This document shows, in pieces, positions 22,607 to 32,037 of a stretch of DNA of 64,000 nt. The notes under the pieces are model-generated. The model did not search any database. It saw only the letters and a program-made list of their open reading frames with translations, and was not told where the DNA came from. The position numbers were made by a program, and so were the translations under genes. Location: the NCBI GenBank assembly GCA_902728285.1, contig CACVBU010000841.1, positions 62,001-126,000 on the forward strand. Reading direction: 5' to 3'. Source of the stretch: Clytia hemisphaerica (lineage: Eukaryota; Cnidaria; Hydrozoa; Leptothecata; Clytiidae). Every line of letters starts with the position of its first letter. Within the stretch, counting starts at the first letter, position 1.

Positions 22607-24288
22607 AGAGACAAAATCGTCATCCTAGGACATACCAGTGTAGACCACCTTACAGTTGACATTGAATGTCCTGTAGCACTGGAGGAGGCGTGCATCATTG
22701 AAGTACGTCTGGCTGGAAAAGATATGCTTTGCTTTGCATGCGTCTACCGCAGTCCAACGAATCAATCAAACTCTGGAGAAAATAATGCCAATCTTAACCA
22801 GCTCTTACGAATTATATCAGAAGATAAGAGATACACGCATCGTTGCATCATTGGCGACTTCAATTTTCCAACTATAAATTGGAAGAACTGGACAAGCCCA
22901 CATGTAGAGGAAAGTAAAGAAGAGCAATTCCTGGAAGCATTACGTGATTCATTCCTTTTCCAACATACGAATGAACCTACCAGATGTCGAGGTACTGACG
23001 AGCCTTCACTGATTGACCTCATCTTAACAGATGAAAGAGATCAGGTTCAAGATCTAAATTTCCTAAGCCCTTTAGGAAAAAGTGATCATAGCGTTCTCTC
23101 TTTTAGCTTTAAATGTTATATGGAACTTAAAGCACCAACCAAAAGATACACCTACCACTTGGCAGACTTTAAGTCGATGAAAAGTCATCTGCAAAGAATC
23201 AACTGGACGAGAGAATTCATAGATACCTCACATGGGTCGATCGAGGAGCTCTGGTCAAAATTCAAAACAAAACTTCTTCAACTCAGAGATCAATTTGTCC
23301 CAAGAAAAGAGTTAGGAGCGCCTCACTGGAAAAAGAAAGGGAAAATTCCAATTAATGCTGAACTACGTAATGACATCAAAGAAAAGAGGCGACTTCACAG
23401 GATCTGGTTAAAATCAAAATCATCACCCACAAACAGACGTCAAGCAAGAATCCGATATGTAATCGCGAGGAACCGTGTAAATCGAAAGATGGCACTTGCA
23501 AAAAGAGAATACGATCTAGCCATCGGTGAAAACTCAAAGAGAAACCCAAAAGCGTTCTGGTCACATGTCAGAGGCAAACTTAAATCAAAAAGTGGAGTTT
23601 CCCCTCTTCTTGAAACGCCCGATGACAAGACATCCCTAAAGCACGAGGACCAAGAAAAGGCCAACATCCTGCAGAAACAATTTTGCAGTGTCTTTACTAA
23701 AGAACCGGAAGGTGATCTACCTGATTTTGACAACAGAACAGATAAAATACTTCAACCACTAAACATTACGAAGGAAATGATAACAGAACAAATCAGGAAG
23801 CTCAATGCGAATAAATCAATTGGTCCAGATGAGATTCATGCCTCGATGCTTATTGAACTTCGTGACCATATTGCAGAACCACTATCAATCATAATGAATT
23901 AAACTTTCGAGGAAGGAAACTTACCTAGTGACTGGAAACTAGCATATGTGACACCAATCTATAAAAACAAAGGAGCACACAACCTTGCTATTAACTATCG
24001 CCCCGTAAGTCTAACTTCAGTAGTCTGTAAGTTGATGGAAACAATGATACGAAAACATATCATGGAACACCTTATCAGCGAAGAGCTTCTATCGAACAAG
24101 CAATACGGTTTCATCAACAAAAGGTCAACAGTCACACAGCTTATCTCCTTTATAGATATGTGTTGCGAATCAACTGCAAAAAGTGAAGTGGTCGACTGCG
24201 TATACTTCGACTTTGCCAAGGCATTTGACACGGTACCCCATCGAAGACTTATGATGAAACTAGAACGCTACGGGATAAACGAATTAAT
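22607..24288 (+). pseudogene. LINE pol, endonuclease and N-terminal reverse transcriptase
   Basis: The open frame begins inside the endonuclease domain: CIIEVRLAGKDMLCFACVYR, then GDFNFPTINW, SLIDLILTDE and GKSDHSVLSF are the usual EEP motifs. A basic linker follows (NDIKEKRRLHRIWLKSK), then NANKSIGPDEIH, the start of the reverse transcriptase. A single in-frame TAA at 23900-23902 interrupts it; the frame continues with NLPSDWKLAYVTPIYKNKG, NYRPVSLTSVVCKLMET, KQYGF and YFDFAKAFDTVPH (motif A) up to the transposon insertion. The first part of the endonuclease (including the usual first Asn/Glu motifs) is absent. The enzyme would nick target DNA and copy the LINE RNA. Confidence 0.9.
24287..24288. 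other. Target-site duplication AT, left
   Basis: AT immediately left of the inverted repeat, matched by AT at 30154-30155. One copy is needed to restore the LINE reading frame. Confidence 0.9.
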
Positions 24289-24341
24289 ACGGCTTTTCAT
24301 AAATTATTGCGCAATACATGAAAACGAGGCAAGTGTTGTTC
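24289..24341 (+). repeat. ISL2EU left terminal inverted repeat
   Basis: 53 bases identical to the reverse complement of 30101-30153. The outer part ACGGCTTTTCATAAATTA resembles the end of the MITE at 47213; the inner part GAGGCAAGTGTTGTTC is also shared with that MITE, but inverted. Confidence 0.95.
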
Positions 24342-24362
24342 CGTCAAATCATAACAAACAAG

Positions 24363-25898
24363 ATGGCGGACGAAAAGCTTGCAGATGTGCCTTCAGAGTC
24401 ATCAACAAAGAAGAAAGCAAAGAAATATCACAAGCCTACACTTGGAAGACAATGTGCTGCATGGGGATGTTATAATAAAGGGTTAAAAGAAGGTGAAGGA
24501 GGAGAAAGAGTTCCATCTGAATTGTCGTTTTTTACATTTCCTGAGGACAAAGATAGACTGTCTTTGTGGTGCAGTCGAATAAAAAGGGTGAATGGAAAAG
24601 ACAATTTCAAGGTGACTAAAGCAACAACTCTTTGTGAGAAACACTTCCGTACTGAAGATATTCATCGACCTCCTGGAGGTACGCGTAAAAGGTTGAAAGA
24701 TAAGAAAACTGTATTACCTTATTTGACTGAAGAAGAAGCCTTCGAAGCCAGTTCCTCTAACCCTAACAAGCGGAAGAAACCGACTCTTCGCCCGTCTCCT
24801 CGGAAAAAGTATAGAGAGGTTGATCCAGAAATTGATGATGTTCACCCACCTGAACAAGAAGATGAAGAGAACATTGAAATTGACTGGCAAACAAAATATC
24901 ATGAAGTCCACGAAGAAAACAGACTATTGAAACAGCAACTGAAAATGCAGACTGTCAAGAATAGTTTCATTGATCATGTAATGTCTAGTGACAGAAGCTG
25001 CAAGCACCACACAACATTCCCCACTGTGCACATCTTCAAATCTGTATTTTTTACACTGAACTCTGGGCATATGGGAGAGAATGTTGTATTGTATAACAAC
25101 CAGGATGTAAAGGGTGTTTCAGAAGCTGGTAGACCCAGGACACTCTCTGCGTTTGAAAGTTTTCTCCTGACAATGGTCAGGCTCAGAGGAAACCATGATA
25201 TTGAACATTTAAGTTTTCTCTTTGGTATATCAGAGGGATCTGTTTCCAACACAGTGCTTACTTGGATTAACTATATGTATGTCCAGTTTGGCTCAATTTG
25301 TATATGGCCAACACGAGCCCAAATAGATCAAGTCATGCCGAAATCAATGAAAGAAAAATTTCCAAAAACAAGATGTATTATTGATTGTGTTGAATTTAAA
25401 GTTGCTGTCCCATCATCATTAGTTGCACACAAATTGTTATACTCTGATTATAAGAGCCATACAACCGTGAAAGTTCTTGTTGGTATTGCACCAGGGGGTG
25501 GATTTACTTTTATTTCGTCTGCTTTTCCTGGCAGTATAACTGATAAAAACATTGTTGTGAAAAGTGGATTTTTATATCCTGAATTATGGGAGAGAGGTGA
25601 TGCTATTATGGCAGACAGAGGATTTCTAATAGATGAATATTTGAAACCTCTTGGAATTGAACTTATAATGCCTTCTTTTTTAAGGGGTCGTGAACAACTT
25701 GAAGGTGGTGAAGTAGTGAACAGTCAGCAGATTGCGGCAGAAAGGATTCATGTGGAACGAATGATACAGAGACTTAAATGTTTCCACATTTTTGACAGAG
25801 TTATACCTGTGAATATGTTGGGCTCCTTGAACCAGATCATATCAGTATGTGGTTTTCTATGTAACTTTCAAGAGCCAATTTTAAAGAACAAAAAGTAA
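24363..25898 (+). CDS. ISL2EU transposase: THAP zinc finger plus DDE_Tnp_4 domain
   Basis: 511 residues from the ATG at 24363; an upstream in-frame ATG lies inside the inverted repeat and is less likely. Residues 31-100 form a THAP finger: C31xxxxC36, FTFP (57-60), W69, C91xxH94. A basic stretch (136-150) and an acidic one (154-172) precede a short coiled-coil-like segment (about 176-200). The DDE domain spans about 215-500: RCIIDCVEF (D341), FPGSITDKN (D394), IMADRGF (D418) and IHVERMIQRLK (E465). It would bind the transposon ends via THAP and catalyse cut-and-paste transposition in the nucleus. It converges with the nuclease gene of the same element. No frameshift or stop is present. An AATAAA lies near 26384. 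Confidence 0.95.
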   Translation: MADEKLADVPSESSTKKKAKKYHKPTLGRQCAAWGCYNKGLKEGEGGERVPSELSFFTFPEDKDRLSLWCSRIKRVNGKDNFKVTKATTLCEKHFRTEDIHRPPGGTRKRLKDKKTVLPYLTEEEAFEASSSNPNKRKKPTLRPSPRKKYREVDPEIDDVHPPEQEDEENIEIDWQTKYHEVHEENRLLKQQLKMQTVKNSFIDHVMSSDRSCKHHTTFPTVHIFKSVFFTLNSGHMGENVVLYNNQDVKGVSEAGRPRTLSAFESFLLTMVRLRGNHDIEHLSFLFGISEGSVSNTVLTWINYMYVQFGSICIWPTRAQIDQVMPKSMKEKFPKTRCIIDCVEFKVAVPSSLVAHKLLYSDYKSHTTVKVLVGIAPGGGFTFISSAFPGSITDKNIVVKSGFLYPELWERGDAIMADRGFLIDEYLKPLGIELIMPSFLRGREQLEGGEVVNSQQIAAERIHVERMIQRLKCFHIFDRVIPVNMLGSLNQIISVCGFLCNFQEPILKNKK

Positions 25899-27477
25899 AC
25901 TAATTTTCAATATTACAAATGACTTTTCACCAAGCTTTAGTCATATTTTACTGAATTTGAATATTTTCCCCCTTTTATTGAACTTCAAGCTAAGGCTTTG
26001 GGTTTTTTATCATTTTGGCTGAAAAAAGTATTTCTGGAATTTTTTAGTTTTCTCTCGTTTACTTTAGTCTGCTCCAATAATCCCCTGAAACCTCCCAAAA
26101 GTGCTGCTTTATAGAACTTTATAGGCTAATTTATACATAACATTTCAGATCTTTTTTTAGAATTTTAGCACATTTTATAAAATTTTTACTATGTTATATC
26201 TAAGTTATTTATTCTTAGATTGATCAGATTAGTTTTATACCTTAAAGGAAAGAAATTCTCCCAGCCTCAAAAATTTATTCCTGCAAAAAAATTATTCCCT
26301 TAAGGTATTTTCATAATTGTTATATTTTTTTGAGGTGTAAATATAGCTTTAGATTCATTATACCAGTCAACTGTGGTCCTGGTAATAAAAGTAATAATAA
26401 AAAATATTCTGTTATCTTAATTATTATAGTATAAGGGGGACCAGGGGACTGTTCATTTGTGGGTTGAACTGGAGTTTCCATCCTCAATATCATTTTAAAA
26501 CACCTCCCCCCAATTTTGGATCTTTTCTCTGGAGTGGGTGGTCCAAGAAAGAATTACCCCCAACGATTCTGAGAAAAAGGTATGTCTTCATACAATGTGT
26601 GTTTTATGTGGCTGGAGGGAATAAAGAGAAAATATAATTTTTTAAATAATAAAAATAAGAAATCTTATACCTTACCCCCAACTAATAATGTCTTTGATCT
26701 CCCACTGCCAAAAAGGATTATGCATTTAAGCACCTTTCCTCTCTCAAGTTAGCTTCAAAAAAGTTTTGAAGGAGCATTAATCAGGATTTTAGGCAAATTA
26801 AGGACCTAAGCTCTATAACAAAAACAATAAGGATCATTGAAGGGACATTGAAGATAACAATAAGACAAGTCGTGCCTCGACTCGATGAGAACATAATTTT
26901 CATACAAATTAGAGAATGTATTATATGGAAACAAAATATTGTACTTTTTTGGACTTCTAAAATTCAACTACTATCTATAGTTGCTCACAAAAATTTCTTT
27001 GTTCGAAATTAATAAGTTTGTACTAAACTTTTTCAAAGGTTAAGTGATTTATTTCATAACAAGTTGATTTTCAGATATGAATTAAGTACTGGACAACATT
27101 GAATTGATTATACTATCATAAAGTAATTTTTTTGTAAGTGCTCAGCATTAAATTTACAAAAAGGCAATCTAATAATAAAAAAGAAATGTACAAAAATATC
27201 ATAATCATAAAAATAAAAAAATAGACAAAAACACAAGATAATGTCAATCAAATATTCTTTTAAAAAATATAAATGGCACTCAAAGCATGACAAAAGTTAG
27301 ATCATTGAATACTGTAGAATAAAAAGTCCTGTTTCTCATTCGGTTTAAACAATTAAGATTTCGAAACGGTTTTCTGCTATTAAATCAAAAGAAAACTCAT
27401 CTATTAAAAAGACATCACCAAAAAAATCAATATCAAAGCCATGAAAAAAGTGAATAACAAGTAAAAAATCCTAAATC
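25899..27477. other. Spacer between the convergent ISL2EU genes
   Basis: 1.58 kb of AT-rich non-coding sequence between the two stop codons, including the likely 3' UTRs and an AATAAA near 26384. I see no further gene in it. Confidence 0.6.
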
Positions 27478-29876
27478 CTATATATCTTCTGAATCTATAA
27501 TCTCAGGAAGTATAAATTTGAAATAAAAATCTAAAATTCTTCTTTGCAATGTTTCCCAATGCTGAACATCAAATTTAACTCTATCAATTATCAACCCCTT
27601 TGTTGTGTATACTACAAAGTCACACCAAGTTTGACAGGTAAGGGCTAATTGCATTTGCACCTGATCAAAATATGAATGGTTTCTGTTGATACAAAAAGTT
27701 TCACTTTCTTTCACCACCAATGGATTAGGTGATATATTACAAATCATTTTAGGGTCTATTTCTTTGAACTGTTCCGGACATTTCACTTCCAGGATTCCCA
27801 ATTCTGCATCACAGATGACTTTCCCATCTGGAGTTGCACCCAAAACATAATTCTCCTCATCCAGGACTAGACCAGACGATTCGACAGATATCTTAAAACC
27901 AGAAAGCTTCATGAACTGTTCATAATGTTTTATAGCAACTGGTTCATAGTATTTGCCATGGTCCATCTTTGCTTTAACAAAATTGTTTATTTCTTTTGGT
28001 TTGACAATGTTTCGCGCAAGAGTAGTAAGCCCTCTGTCAGTCTTAGGAGCACTACTCCCAGTTAACTTGTTGCATAAGGATGCTGTAAACCGGTGTTGAC
28101 GATATTTGAACCAATTCGGGTCACTTGCCTGTTCTCTAGTACTCTCCTCAATTTTCCTTGTATCCTTGGCACTCGATTTCAACTTCTCCAAAAGTTCTAT
28201 CTTTTTCATTTCAATAGAATGTACATAGGTATGTTCCCATTCTGACATTTTGTTTGGAATCTCGTGAAATGGAAACTTTGGGTAAAGAAAGTTAACGTCA
28301 AAGTCACACGGTATACGTTCAATACTACAATAGACATTGAAGTCGGGTGGCATTAAAGGGCATTGATAACTGAGGAGTGAACCTACTGGTACTCTACCAA
28401 ATGTGGTATCTCTGTAGTATTCTGGAAAATAATTAATCAGTTTCGGTGCACATAAATCAATCACTTCTGATTTAAGGTTCCAAATCAAACTCAAATTTGG
28501 CTCATTACTATCACACTGCTTACGAGCCTCGTATAAAGTGGAGGATATTCCTTTGGAATCCTTGGAAGGGCCAGGTTCACTGTTGTCTTCACTTGAAGAC
28601 ATTGATCTCTTCTTGGCATCAGGTGACTTAAAAGTTATCTCACTGATTGGTGCTCGGTCAATGTTTTCTTGTCGCTTTCTCGTTTGGACAACACCCCATG
28701 CTTGTGGTTTTGCAGTACATGCCTTCTCCTCTGGTATTACTGTCCGACGGTCAACAACCCACTTCATAATTGTTTTCATCAAGGCGTATGAATGGGAGCA
28801 TGTTCCTGCGATACCCGCCTTGCATTTGCAAAAAGAATACTTTATTTCACCAGTTTCTTTACATAAAGCGATAAATGCCCAGCGGTTTTCCTGTTTTAGG
28901 CTTGCACCTAACAGAGTCTTCACACAGAAAAGGGTATCGTCATATTTAGCATAGGTTGATGATAAGTCAATGAATCTTTCTTCAATCATTTGTTGACCCC
29001 TAATGAAATGTTTCTTAATGGCTGTTGCCTTTCTTTTAAATAATTTTGTTATCAGTTCATGGTATGCTTTGATGTTATTTACCGTGAAGTTAGGCATCCC
29101 ACTCAACGATTTCGACCAACCTGCCATGTCTGTTGATCCATCTTTCAATTGTCCTTTGAGAACAGAAGGGACTGATGGTAGGGTGCCATCTTTCCAGAAT
29201 GGTGCTAAAATAACTCCTGTGGCCTGGGCTTTTTTTCGTATCCAGATCTTTTCTGCAGTAGGATCGGTTAAAATATCACTGGAGTTGTTGTAAAAATACT
29301 CCAAAATTCGAACTTGTGCAGTTTTAACGGTTGTAATGTTATGTAATCGATCACCACGGTAGATGAGCCATTTTTTCAAATGTTCAATTTTATAAGTAGA
29401 CAATTTTTCAATATCTATGTGAACGTGTGGGTCATCTATGTCTTTCTCGGTCAATTGGATCGAATCAGGATCTGTAGAGTGAAAAGAAAAAAAAAACATT
29501 AGCTCAAATTGTTTCACAATATTACCAACAAGGTAAAATTTGGCAAAATAAGGTTGAAAAGGTAAGTTAAGTCCATAGGTGACTCTCATGAGTCCATATG
29601 AATTTTCCATTGTGCTTTAAGCTGAAAAATAGCTCTGGCAAAAAATATCTGGATGGATTCTATTCAGTATAATATACATACATATATAAAACAAAGTGAA
29701 AGTTCTCTTTTCTTATTTTATTCTCCCTCTCTCTCTCTGAACTCTGAGAATGAACACTTACCAACAACCTGGTCACAAAAGAAATCGTCAAAGTCTTCAA
29801 TTTCTATTTCACGTTCAGTAGAAACTTTCTCATGTTCATTGAAAACATTTTCAGGTTCAGTAGAAAATTCCTCCAT
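27478..29876 (-). CDS. ISL2EU second protein: SAP-like / SWIM / YqaJ nuclease, two exons
   Basis: Exon 1 is 29876-29762 (38 codons plus one base, acidic); the intron 29761-29472 starts GTAAGTG and ends CTCTACAG; exon 2 is 29471-27478. The join completes a GAT codon and gives 702 residues. Residues about 60-100 (KIEHLKKWLIYRGDRL) resemble a SAP DNA-binding motif. A SWIM finger CKCKAGIAGTCSH (CxC-x7-CxH) sits at 253-265. The YqaJ-type nuclease domain covers about 490-690: YRQHRFTAS, YEPVA with E548, ATPDGK (D587), ILEVKCPE (E600, K602), YFDQVQMQLA. YqaJ proteins relate to lambda exonuclease; in ISL2EU its role in transposition is not established. Starting instead at 29610 without splicing would add residues from the intron, so the spliced form is preferred. 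The frame is intact. Confidence 0.9.
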
Positions 29877-30100
29877 TTTTACTGCAAGTTATATAGAAAG
29901 TTTGTTCGTTGTGTTGTTATAAAAATAACAGTTTGTTGAGTTAAATGATGCAGCAAGTTGTTGTTGTTATAAAAATAACAGTTGTGTGTGATTTAATCGA
30001 AGATTCAAGTTGAAATATACAGCTGAACAGCAGACGACATGAGTGAAAATTGCAGCTTTAACGTGTGTTTACGTTTGGAAACCGCCATTATTAAAAAATC

Positions 30101-30153
30101 GAACAACACTTGCCTCGTTTTCATGTATTGCGCAATAATTTATGAAAAGCCGT
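30101..30153 (-). repeat. ISL2EU right terminal inverted repeat
   Basis: Reverse complement of 24289-24341 over all 53 bases; AT at 30154-30155 is the second target-site copy. Confidence 0.95.
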
Positions 30154-30155
30154 AT

Positions 30156-31167
30156 TCTGAACTGGATCAAATCTTTTCTATCGAACCGCAAGCAATTAGT
30201 GAGTGTTAATGGTGCAAAATCATCTTTAGATCCAGTGATAAGTGGCATTCCTCAAGGAAGCGTGCTCGGTCCTCTGCTTTTTGTTATTTATATTAATGAC
30301 CTACCAGAACATGTTCTATCAAGCATTTTCTTGTTTGCAGACGACACGAAGATTATAAAGGAAATCAATTCCATTCTTGACTCCTTAATCGTACAACATG
30401 ACATTGAAGCACTTGAAAGATGGTCCCATGAGTGGCTTTTGAAATTCCACCCCGACAAATGCCACGTTTTAACGATAGGTAAATTCGAGAACATAAAGCA
30501 TGCACACCCGTATCAACTAAATGGAGAGCAACTTGAACATGTCTTCACAGAAAAAGATCTCGGTGTTTTGATAGACTCAGATCTTTCATTTGAAGAACAT
30601 ATCGCTAAGCAAGTAAACAAAGCTAATTCTATGTTGGGATTGCTCAAAAGAGGATTTCAAGACCCTAGTCCTCACGTATTCCAGACACTATATACCACCT
30701 TTGTACGACCACATTTAGAGTATGCTCAATCAGTATGGCAACCAAGATTACGTCGATCTATCAACCTGATCGAGAGTGTCCAAAGACGTGCGACAAAACT
30801 AGTAAAACCAATCTCACGGTTACCATATGCAGAAAGACTAAGACGCTTGGCGCTACCATCCCTTGAGTTTCGAAGACTTTTCTGTGACATGGTCCAGGTG
30901 TATAAGCATATCCACATCTATGATAGTAAAACAACACCAAAAAAGTTTATCAAAAGGACGCGACCATGTAGAAAGCATATACACGAGCTTCAGATGAATT
31001 TCCCGGACGATGGAGTACGTGGTGCACAAAGCAAGTCCTTCTTTTATAGAACTATCTCAACATGGAACGCGCTTCCAAAATACGTGGCAGAAGCATCATC
31101 GATAAAATCGTTCAAGAATAATTTAAACAAAGCATGGGCAAACCATGAACTACGCTATTTATTGTAA
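30156..31167 (+). pseudogene. LINE pol, C-terminal reverse transcriptase half
   Basis: This continues the LINE frame after the ISL2EU insertion: ILNWIKSFLSNRKQLVSVNG, GIPQGSVLGPLLF (motif B), FLFADDTKI (motif C with the catalytic Asp pair), LLKFHPDKCHVL, KDLGVLID and IESVQRRATKLV, ending about 80 bases before the (TAA)9 tail. The ATG that opens the longest frame (30142) belongs to the transposon repeat and is not a LINE start. This half has no stop or frameshift, so the LINE was young when the ISL2EU element entered it. Confidence 0.92.
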
Positions 31168-31222
31168 ATAAACAAAGACCAGTTCTAGAGGCCCACGGCG
31201 TGCCTGAACTTTGTATTCGTTG

Positions 31223-31249
31223 TAATAATAATAATAATAATAATAATAA
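31223..31249 (+). repeat. (TAA)9 tail of the LINE
   Basis: Nine TAA units end the LINE copy, as expected for the 3' microsatellite tail of such elements. Confidence 0.85.
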
Positions 31250-31641
31250 AATTTCGATATTTTTGGGAGACTTAGAGACACGTTTTCCTAAACTCCGGTC
31301 GATTTCCCCCAAATTTTGGATCATTTTTCTAAATTTTAGTTGAGTTCCCCTCCACCAAACTTTGGTCGAAATTTCTGGAAATTGCGACCCTTTGATTGAG
31401 AGCCTTGAGAGATAGAGTAACCTTTGAATTTATACCCCTATGAGGGACGTTTGAGGTATGAAAAAGCGGTACCCTTATGATGGCTCGCTCGCACACCCTC
31501 GACACCGACTCATTGTTTTAGGCCGAAATTTTTTCATCGTATGCACAGTCCCTTAACAAGTAGAGCTGTAGTCCCTACTCGCTCACGTTCAAAACCCTTG
31601 TTCGCAATAAAGCTGTGATACACTGGCAAAGGAAATTGATA

Positions 31642-31664
31642 TTCGAACGTTAAAAACGTTCGAA
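31642..31664. promoter_or_regulatory. Perfect inverted repeat upstream of the DUF3987-like gene
   Basis: TTCGAACGT, five bases, then ACGTTCGAA: a 9-bp perfect stem ending 117 bases before the start codon at 31782. It may be a dimeric transcription-factor site in the promoter or 5' UTR. No TATA box was convincingly identified. Confidence 0.4.
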
Positions 31665-31781
31665 ACATTCCATTTTGACATTTAAAAGAGGAATAGACCC
31701 GAGTTTCAAGCGCAAACACTGAACACGAGGACTATCTTCTGTCTTCTCCATTCATTACATAAAAATTTTTGAAAAGAAGAT

Positions 31782-32037
31782 ATGGCCGAAGAAATCAAGA
31801 CGGTCGAGGACCTCCAAAAGAAACTGGGAGAACACAGCATCGAATGGTGTGAGATTGCTCCCAAATGTATTGTTGATTGGTTGGAGAAGTTTTCTACCGG
31901 AAATGGATGCATGAAAGAGCTCACCATGGGCATGATGATCTCAATAACAAGTGCGTTGACTGGCATCGCCAAATTACGCATTTTTTCGACGTTTGAGGAA
32001 ACAGCGAACCTGTACACAATTTTGCTGGCTTCCCCAG
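31782..32037 (+). CDS. DUF3987-like gene, exon 1
   Basis: 85 codons plus one base, from ATG to CCCAG with donor GTAAGA. It encodes IVDWLEKFSTGNGCMKELT, a hydrophobic stretch ISITSALTGIAKL, and ETANLYTILLASP, which in this family directly precedes the P-loop. It ends with the first base of the Gly86 codon. The open frame that reads on into the intron should be ignored. Confidence 0.85.

Larger units (their letters stand above)
24289..30153 (+). mobile_element. Complete ISL2EU/IS4EU DNA transposon, 5,865 bp, perfect 53-bp TIRs
   Basis: The terminal inverted repeats (24289-24341 and 30101-30153) begin ACGGCTTTTCATAAATTATT and are identical over 53 bases; they include the palindrome ATTGCGCAAT. 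AT flanks both sides. The element encodes a THAP-DDE transposase on plus and a spliced YqaJ nuclease on minus, facing each other with about 1.58 kb between their stops. This two-gene content is the hallmark of ISL2EU. Both genes are unbroken and the repeats identical, so the insertion is probably recent and the copy may be functional. Confidence 0.95.
22600..31250 (+). mobile_element. CR1/L2-like LINE, 5'-truncated, split by an ISL2EU transposon
   Basis: The two halves (22600-24288 and 30156-31250) encode a truncated EEP endonuclease, then reverse transcriptase, then a C-terminal region; the end is a short 3' UTR with (TAA)9 at 31223-31249, as in LINEs of this group. Removing 24289-30153 plus one AT rejoins YGINELI with LNWIKSF in frame. 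The only visible break in the joined frame is one TAA (23900-23902). The N-terminal part of the endonuclease is missing, so this copy is a 5' truncation. CR1 versus L2 assignment is by overall resemblance. Confidence 0.88.

Noticed and set aside
29472..29610. Alternative unspliced N-terminus for the YqaJ protein
   Set aside because: The stretch contains a typical acceptor (CTCTACAG), and a phase-matched acidic first exon with a GTAAGT donor lies at 29762-29876.
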